Shown here piece after piece: positions 34,057-38,397 of a stretch of DNA of 38,397 nucleotides (positions are counted from its first letter, which is position 1; the number at the start of each line of letters is the position of its first letter). The translations under genes and the position numbers were made by a program. Location of the stretch: positions 1 to 38,397 of the forward strand of contig JAQSWQ010000066.1 of NCBI GenBank assembly GCA_029266525.1. Reading direction: 5' to 3'. The stretch comes from Microvirga sp. (GTDB lineage: Bacteria; Pseudomonadota; Alphaproteobacteria; Rhizobiales; Beijerinckiaceae). The notes under the pieces were generated by a model. The model ran no database searches, was not told the DNA's origin, and saw only the letters and a program-made list of their open reading frames with translations.

Positions 34057-34698
34057 CTACCGGCCCGGCGTGGTCAGTATCTTCACCGCGAAAGCGCCGA
34101 AGATGCCGGCGAAGGTGTAGTCGATGCCCCGCATCACCCGCGGCCGTGTCTTCAGGAGCGCGATCACCTGCTCGGCTGCGAGGACAAGAACGACACACAG
34201 CGGCAGGCTGAACACCACGAAATAGAGCCCGAGAAAGACGAGCTTCTGCGAGACGTAAGGGTCGCCTGCGGTCACGAATTGGGGAAGGAAGGTCACGAAG
34301 AACAGCACGATCTTGGGGTTCGTCAAGTTGACGCCGACGCCGAGGAGGAAGGTGCCCGTTACCGAGACCGCCTGCCGCGCTTCCGCCTTCACATTGAGCG
34401 CCGAGCCGTGCCGAACGGCGTCGATCGCGAGCCACAGGAGATAGAGCCCGCCGACGACCTTCAGCGCGAAGAAGGCCGTCTCCGAGGCGGCAAGCAAGGC
34501 CGAAACACCCAGCGCGGCAAGAAGCGTGTGCACGCAGCATCCAGCCTGGGCGCCCATCATGGCCGCGAGCCCGGCCCGGCGGCCGCCAGACACCGTTTTC
34601 GCCAGGAACAGGCTCATGTCCGGCCCTGGCGTGATGAACAGCACGAAGCAGGCAAGCGAATAGGCGAGAAGGACGTTCAGATCCGGAACGAAGGTCAT
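34057..34698 (-). CDS. LysE/RhtB-family amino acid exporter
   Basis: 213 residues with about six hydrophobic segments. The family start FVLFITPGPDMSLFLAKTVSGGRRAGLAAMMGAQAGCCVHTLLAALG is diagnostic, as is VGGLYLLWLAIDAVRHG and NLTNPKIVLFFVTFLPQFV. Such inner-membrane proteins export amino acids such as homoserine, threonine or lysine. It ends two bases from the livF stop in convergent orientation. Substrate unknown. Confidence 0.92.
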   Translation of the reverse strand: MTFVPDLNVLLAYSLACFVLFITPGPDMSLFLAKTVSGGRRAGLAAMMGAQAGCCVHTLLAALGVSALLAASETAFFALKVVGGLYLLWLAIDAVRHGSALNVKAEARQAVSVTGTFLLGVGVNLTNPKIVLFFVTFLPQFVTAGDPYVSQKLVFLGLYFVVFSLPLCVVLVLAAEQVIALLKTRPRVMRGIDYTFAGIFGAFAVKILTTPGR

Positions 34699-34767
34699 GG
34701 GTGAACCGCGACGAGCCTATCACCACGACTGCCGCGCGAACGCAAGCGCCGGTCCGGCCGGCTCAGC

Positions 34768-36225
34768 TCAGCGCAGCCCCGCCAACGGCCTAACGGCGGG
34801 ACCCCTGAAACGGTCAAGCGAAACTTCGCCGGCCTTGCCGGAGAAGCCGAGCGCCAGGCCGGCCGAAGGCGCCGAGACGAGGCCGCCGGGTGCATCGGGC
34901 TGCGGCTTCGCCCGGGCCGTGGCGATCTTCACCCGACCTCCGGGTGAGGTGCTGCTCACAGCAGTGGCGAAGAGGGCGCGGAGCTGCGCGCGATCGTCGG
35001 GCGATAGGCGCGGCCCGGTTGCCGGCGGTTCGCCGGGACCCTTCATGAAGCCGGGGGTTCCAGCGTCTGTGCGGGTCGGCGCCAGGATCATGGCAGCGGA
35101 GGCGAGCTCGACCGGCCGCGCTGGCGGGATCGGCACGGAGGCAAGCACGGCGAGTTCCCCGAAATCGTCCGGGCGCTTCGGCGGCAGCGGCACGGCAACC
35201 GCCTGAGCCGGCGCGGTCTCCGGGGCGGCGGCCGCCGGGACAGGCTCGGGCGCGGGCTCCGGCGCGCGCCGGCGGTTCCATGCCGGCTGCGGCGCCGCGA
35301 AGGCCATGGCGCCGCGCGTGCCCGCGTCCTCGGCATTCGCGTTGGCGTAGGCAGCCGCCTGCGTGGCGCCGGCGCCCCCGCGCCCCCGCTGCGAGCCGTA
35401 ATAGTCCTCGTCCTCGTCGCCGCCGCCGAACAGCGTCGCCCACAGGCTGCGCCGGCCGCCGCCGGAATCGTCGAGAGCCGCGTAGGAGGTGAGGCCCGCC
35501 ACCGCGCCGCCGCGGGCGATGATCTCGGCCTTGGCTTCCTCATATCGGGCGAGCGGCTTGTTGTCCCGCGGCAGGTGGACGGTCTTGCCGTCCGGGAAGA
35601 GCGCCGTCAGCTGCCCGCGGGTCATGCGCGGCCAGGCGCGCACGCTGCCGGCGTCGAGATGCACGAACTGGTGCGCGGAGTGGGGATAGAAGCCGACCCC
35701 GCCGTGCTGGAGTCGCATCGCGGTCGCGCGGACCCGATGCATGTCGACGCCCGGCAGATAAAAATCCAACGCCTTGCCCGCCATGTGCTGGCTGAACTCG
35801 GAGACCGCCCGCGAGCGGCGGCGCAGCATCGCGTTGGTGCCGGGCGAGCGATAGGCGGAGACCACATGCACCGGCTCGCTCGCACCGACCGAGCGATAGA
35901 CCTCCCAGACGATGTCGAAGAGGCGCGGCTCCATCCGGGTTTTTTCGTCGGTGCGCCAGTCGCGCAAGAGCCAGTTGAGCTTCTCGAGCGCGCTCTGGTC
36001 GTAATAGCCGTTGCGCTTGAAGGTGATCGAGGCGCTTTCCTTGGTATGCTCATGGTAGAGATGGACCGTTCGGGTGTCGCCGTTCGCCACCGCGTCCTCG
36101 GTGCCGCTCGTGCCGGCGAGCAGCGCGGCGAAGGCAAGGCTTCCGAACGCGACGCGCCGCGCGCACGGCGCCCAGCGCGAAGCGCCCGGCGTGGCCGCCG
36201 AACGATCCGGACCCAGGGATGTCAA
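34768..36225 (-). CDS. DUF882 (YcbK-like) wall-associated protein with long Pro/Ala-rich extension
   Basis: 485 residues. Residues 50-205 are the DUF882 domain, related to peptidase M15 D,D-carboxypeptidases: TVHLYHEHTKESASITFKRNGYYDQSALEKLNWLLRDWRTDE, VSAYRSPGTNAMLRRRS, SQHMAGKALDFYLPGV and HQFVHLDAGSVRAWPRM, which keep the His...Asp...His zinc set. A signal/anchor segment (RRVAFGSLAFAALLAGTSG) precedes it. The C-terminal 260 residues are low-complexity, rich in Pro, Ala and Arg with PPKRPDDF-type repeats, unlike the compact E. coli form. The start appears to be a TTG at 36225 behind AAGGGG; no ATG or GTG lies in frame between the upstream stop and the domain. Probably a periplasmic murein enzyme. 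It lies downstream of a YcbB-like transpeptidase gene, matching the E. coli ycbB-ycbK order. Confidence 0.85.
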   Translation of the reverse strand: MTSLGPDRSAATPGASRWAPCARRVAFGSLAFAALLAGTSGTEDAVANGDTRTVHLYHEHTKESASITFKRNGYYDQSALEKLNWLLRDWRTDEKTRMEPRLFDIVWEVYRSVGASEPVHVVSAYRSPGTNAMLRRRSRAVSEFSQHMAGKALDFYLPGVDMHRVRATAMRLQHGGVGFYPHSAHQFVHLDAGSVRAWPRMTRGQLTALFPDGKTVHLPRDNKPLARYEEAKAEIIARGGAVAGLTSYAALDDSGGGRRSLWATLFGGGDEDEDYYGSQRGRGGAGATQAAAYANANAEDAGTRGAMAFAAPQPAWNRRRAPEPAPEPVPAAAAPETAPAQAVAVPLPPKRPDDFGELAVLASVPIPPARPVELASAAMILAPTRTDAGTPGFMKGPGEPPATGPRLSPDDRAQLRALFATAVSSTSPGGRVKIATARAKPQPDAPGGLVSAPSAGLALGFSGKAGEVSLDRFRGPAVRPLAGLR

Positions 36226-36402
36226 AACGCGTCGCCCCTTGTCGCCGCGACATGCGCGGCTTGTTTGGTGAAGGGAGACTTACGCCGAACGGTTAGCGTC
36301 CGGTTAAAGCCCCCGACCACCCATCCTCCGCTACAAACCTTGGACGCGAACGTGGCGAATTGGGGGCGGGCGGGCGTCCTGTGGATGGGTGACCCGTTCT
36401 GG

Positions 36403-38082
36403 CTACCGGGTGACCCACCAATAGTAGAATGGGTCGTAATGGGCCGGGGCCCGAGCCGCTGCGCGGTAGGGCGGCGCGCGCTCGGGCGCGGTACGGCGCG
36501 CCTGCCGCAGCGGCGCGATCTGCTTCTTCGGGGCCGCAGCGGCGACGCGGGTGCCGTCGCTCGGCAGGCCGAGCGCCACGCGCACCTTGTTGTTGACGGC
36601 ATAGAGGTCGGCGACCTGCCGGAGCTCCCCTTTGTCGTCGACTGTCAGCGTGAAGTAGGTGATGTGGACCGGGATCTTGTCAGGCAAGCGGATGGTGCGC
36701 TCGCCTTTGCCGATCAAACTTCTCAGCCGCGCCTCGGTCCATTCCGAGCCCAACACGAACTCGCCGAACCGGAAGGGCTGGTCGAGCCGGACGCAGCCAT
36801 GACTGAAAGCGCGCTTCTCGGCCCCGAACAGCTTCCGGTTCGGGGTATCGTGGAGATAGACCGCGTGCTGGTTCGGGAACATGAACTTGACGAAGCCGAG
36901 CGCGTTGCGCTCGCCGGGCGGCTGGCGCACCGAGATGCCGCCGTCCCGCGTGCGCACGACCTGATAGCCGCGCGACGCGGCATAGGCCGCGCTGCCGCCG
37001 AACTCGTTGTGGAAGATCGAGGGCGGCACGTACCAGGATGGGTTGACGATGGCGTGCTCCATCTCGTCCGAGAAGATCGGGGTCGGGGTCTCCGGCTTGC
37101 CGACGATCACGCGCGCCTCGTGGATCGCGCGGCCGTCGCGGATTAGGCGGAGCCGGTATTCGGGCACGTTCACCCAGACATGACGCTTGCCCATCTCGGC
37201 CGGCAGCCAGCGCCAGCGCTCCATATTGGCAAGGATGTCTCCTTCGAGCCGCGAGCCAAGTTGGCTTGCCCGCACCTCGGCGAGCTTCGCCTTCAGCACC
37301 CGATAGCCCGCATGCGGCGGGTTGAAGGCGGCGAGCGCCGCGCCCGGGTCCTTGGCCGAAGCGAGCGCGGTCAGCACGCCGTCGCCGGACGGCAGCTCCA
37401 GCGTGGGGGTGATGAGGCGCGAGAGCCGCCCGGGATCGACCCGGGCGCCGCGCGCGTCGCGCGCATAGAGCACGGCGGCGGCGGAGAGCTTCAGGTCGGC
37501 CTCCGCAAGCGCTGTCGCCGCGTCCCCTGCTTTGGCATCGAGCGCCGGCGTCGGGTAGTCGCCAGGGGCGAGCCCCTCGGCCTCTGCGGCTTTCAGCGTC
37601 GCGATGATCGAACGTCCGGCGGCCGACCAGCCCTCGCTATCGACCCAGAGCGGCTTGAATGCCCCGACCGCATAGAAAGCGGCGATCGCCTCGCGATCTT
37701 TCCTCGATAGCTTCGGGCTCAGCTGGAACTGCGCATCGGAAAGACGGGCGGCCAGGAGCGCGGCAAGGCGGTCAGCGACGGTGAACACCACCGGAGCCTC
37801 GGGCAGGTCCGGGGCGGGAACGTCCGCGACACGCCGGCGAGGTGGCTCGGAGCGCACAACGTCCACGACGATCTTCGGCGACTCAGCCCAGGCGATATAG
37901 GGCCAGACCGAGGCTGGCCGAATGGACGGCGGGTGCGTGGAGACGTCTTCCACGCTCACCTCGACGGCCGGGAGTTCCGGCAGGGCGAGATCCGGCGCCG
38001 GTTCGGAGGCGCGACCCGGTTCGGCGATCGCGATCATCAGCCCAGCGGCTACCCAGAAGGCAGCCGAACGCGGCGCACCCAT
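36403..38082 (-). CDS. YcbB-like L,D-transpeptidase (LdtD type)
   Basis: 559 residues from the ATG at 38082, chosen for its AAGGAG site six bases upstream; a start at 38136 would put 18 residues before the signal peptide (MGAPRSAAFWVAAGLMIAIAEPGRASEP). Order: Pro/Val-rich lead, scaffold domain (about 100-290: LSRKDREAIAAFYAVGAFKPLWVDSEGWSAAGRSIIATLKAAEAEGLAPGDYP), and YkuD domain with MERWRWLPAEMGKRHVWVNVPEYRLRLIRDG, HDTPNRKLFGAEKRAFSHGCVRL and nucleophile C430. A basic, aromatic tail (HYDPFYYWWVTR) follows. It forms 3-3 cross-links in peptidoglycan in the periplasm. The gene is followed 177 bp later by the DUF882 gene in the same direction. Confidence 0.92.
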   Translation of the reverse strand: MGAPRSAAFWVAAGLMIAIAEPGRASEPAPDLALPELPAVEVSVEDVSTHPPSIRPASVWPYIAWAESPKIVVDVVRSEPPRRRVADVPAPDLPEAPVVFTVADRLAALLAARLSDAQFQLSPKLSRKDREAIAAFYAVGAFKPLWVDSEGWSAAGRSIIATLKAAEAEGLAPGDYPTPALDAKAGDAATALAEADLKLSAAAVLYARDARGARVDPGRLSRLITPTLELPSGDGVLTALASAKDPGAALAAFNPPHAGYRVLKAKLAEVRASQLGSRLEGDILANMERWRWLPAEMGKRHVWVNVPEYRLRLIRDGRAIHEARVIVGKPETPTPIFSDEMEHAIVNPSWYVPPSIFHNEFGGSAAYAASRGYQVVRTRDGGISVRQPPGERNALGFVKFMFPNQHAVYLHDTPNRKLFGAEKRAFSHGCVRLDQPFRFGEFVLGSEWTEARLRSLIGKGERTIRLPDKIPVHITYFTLTVDDKGELRQVADLYAVNNKVRVALGLPSDGTRVAAAAPKKQIAPLRQARRTAPERAPPYRAAARAPAHYDPFYYWWVTR

Positions 38083-38242
38083 CTTCAACTCCTTGGGCTG
38101 TCGGCGAAGCGACTCAAGACCATACGTCTTGAACAATCGTTATCTCCGCGACGCGCCCCTACGCGCTATCGCACCCGTGCAACACCAACGCGGAACAAGC
38201 TCGACCGTTTCCCGATAGGCGCCGGCGAGCGCCCCCCCAAGC

Positions 38243-38397
38243 TCACTTCTCGGCGGCGACCCAGACCCCATCCCACTCGGCTTCCGGCGGGGCTTCGATG
38301 AGCGCGCGGACACGGTCGACATAAAGCTGGTAGAAAGCCTCGAGGCCAAAGCTGCGCCCGAGCTCGCGGCACAGGAGGATGGTCTCAAGGCAATCCT
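38243..38397 (-). CDS. C-terminal end of an unidentified protein, cut by window edge
   Basis: The last 50 residues are visible, reading DCLETILLCRELGRSFGLEAFYQLYVDRVRALIEAPPEAEWDGVWVAAEK before a TGA at 38243. The composition is that of a real cytoplasmic helical protein, in contrast with the Arg/Ser-rich alternative frames. It is transcribed in the same direction as the transpeptidase gene, with a 160-bp gap. I cannot name the family from this fragment. Confidence 0.6.
   Translation of the reverse strand, partial: DCLETILLCRELGRSFGLEAFYQLYVDRVRALIEAPPEAEWDGVWVAAEK

Noticed and set aside
1-38397. CRISPR arrays, insertion sequences, prophage or integrase genes
   Set aside because: No regularly spaced repeats and no transposase, integrase or phage structural motifs were seen in any frame.

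Overview
The window is 38.4 kb of high-GC DNA, strongly coding and with little intergenic space. The gene content points to an alphaproteobacterium, most likely of the order Hyphomicrobiales (Rhizobiales): several L,D-transpeptidases, an extensin-like protein, DUF882 and DUF938 proteins, a DUF3369 hybrid kinase, a small secreted protein with a WPNI/Cys motif, and an interspersed palindromic element of the CATGxCCGGxC type common in that order. No tRNA, rRNA, CRISPR array, transposase or phage gene was seen. Genus cannot be named from the sequence.

Left end (1-6362): a Tat-exported xanthine dehydrogenase-family molybdenum subunit (minus strand, cut by the window edge), a 415-bp spacer, then a 1067-residue exported multicopper oxidase fused to a C-terminal beta-propeller-like repeat region, followed by a 536-bp hairpin-rich spacer. 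This end reads as somewhat less GC-biased than the rest.

Region 6363-15284: an AbrB-family membrane protein and a VOC protein (plus); a minus-strand run of extensin-like protein, L,D-transpeptidase, DUF938 methyltransferase and exported hydratase-like protein, the last two each carrying a single-base frameshift; then a small unknown protein, an exported dienelactone-hydrolase-like enzyme and peptidyl-dipeptidase Dcp (plus), and a convergent NAD(P)H-dependent FMN reductase.

Region 15399-18156: a membrane-anchored coiled-coil protein with a good terminator, a small 73-residue protein, a second L,D-transpeptidase and a small secreted protein.

Region 18157-25504 is the most interesting part. 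It is a compact minus-strand operon in the order DctP-type TRAP solute-binding protein, membrane histidine kinase, soluble receiver-DUF3369-kinase hybrid, OmpR-type response regulator (damaged by an internal deletion) and a membrane-anchored protein whose C-terminal half looks like a subtilisin fold with all three catalytic residues replaced. There is no TRAP permease. The layout suggests a binding-protein-triggered phosphorelay with a pseudo-protease as partner or output. An ABC six-TM protein without an ATPase domain is transcribed divergently from it.

Region 26704-38397: a small Gly/Tyr-rich secreted protein; a translationally coupled amidase-aldose epimerase pair; divergent from it a branched-chain amino acid/amide ABC importer (binding protein, palindromic repeat, fused LivH-LivM permease, LivG, LivF); a LysE exporter; and two cell-wall proteins (DUF882 and a YcbB-like L,D-transpeptidase). 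The window ends inside an unidentified gene.
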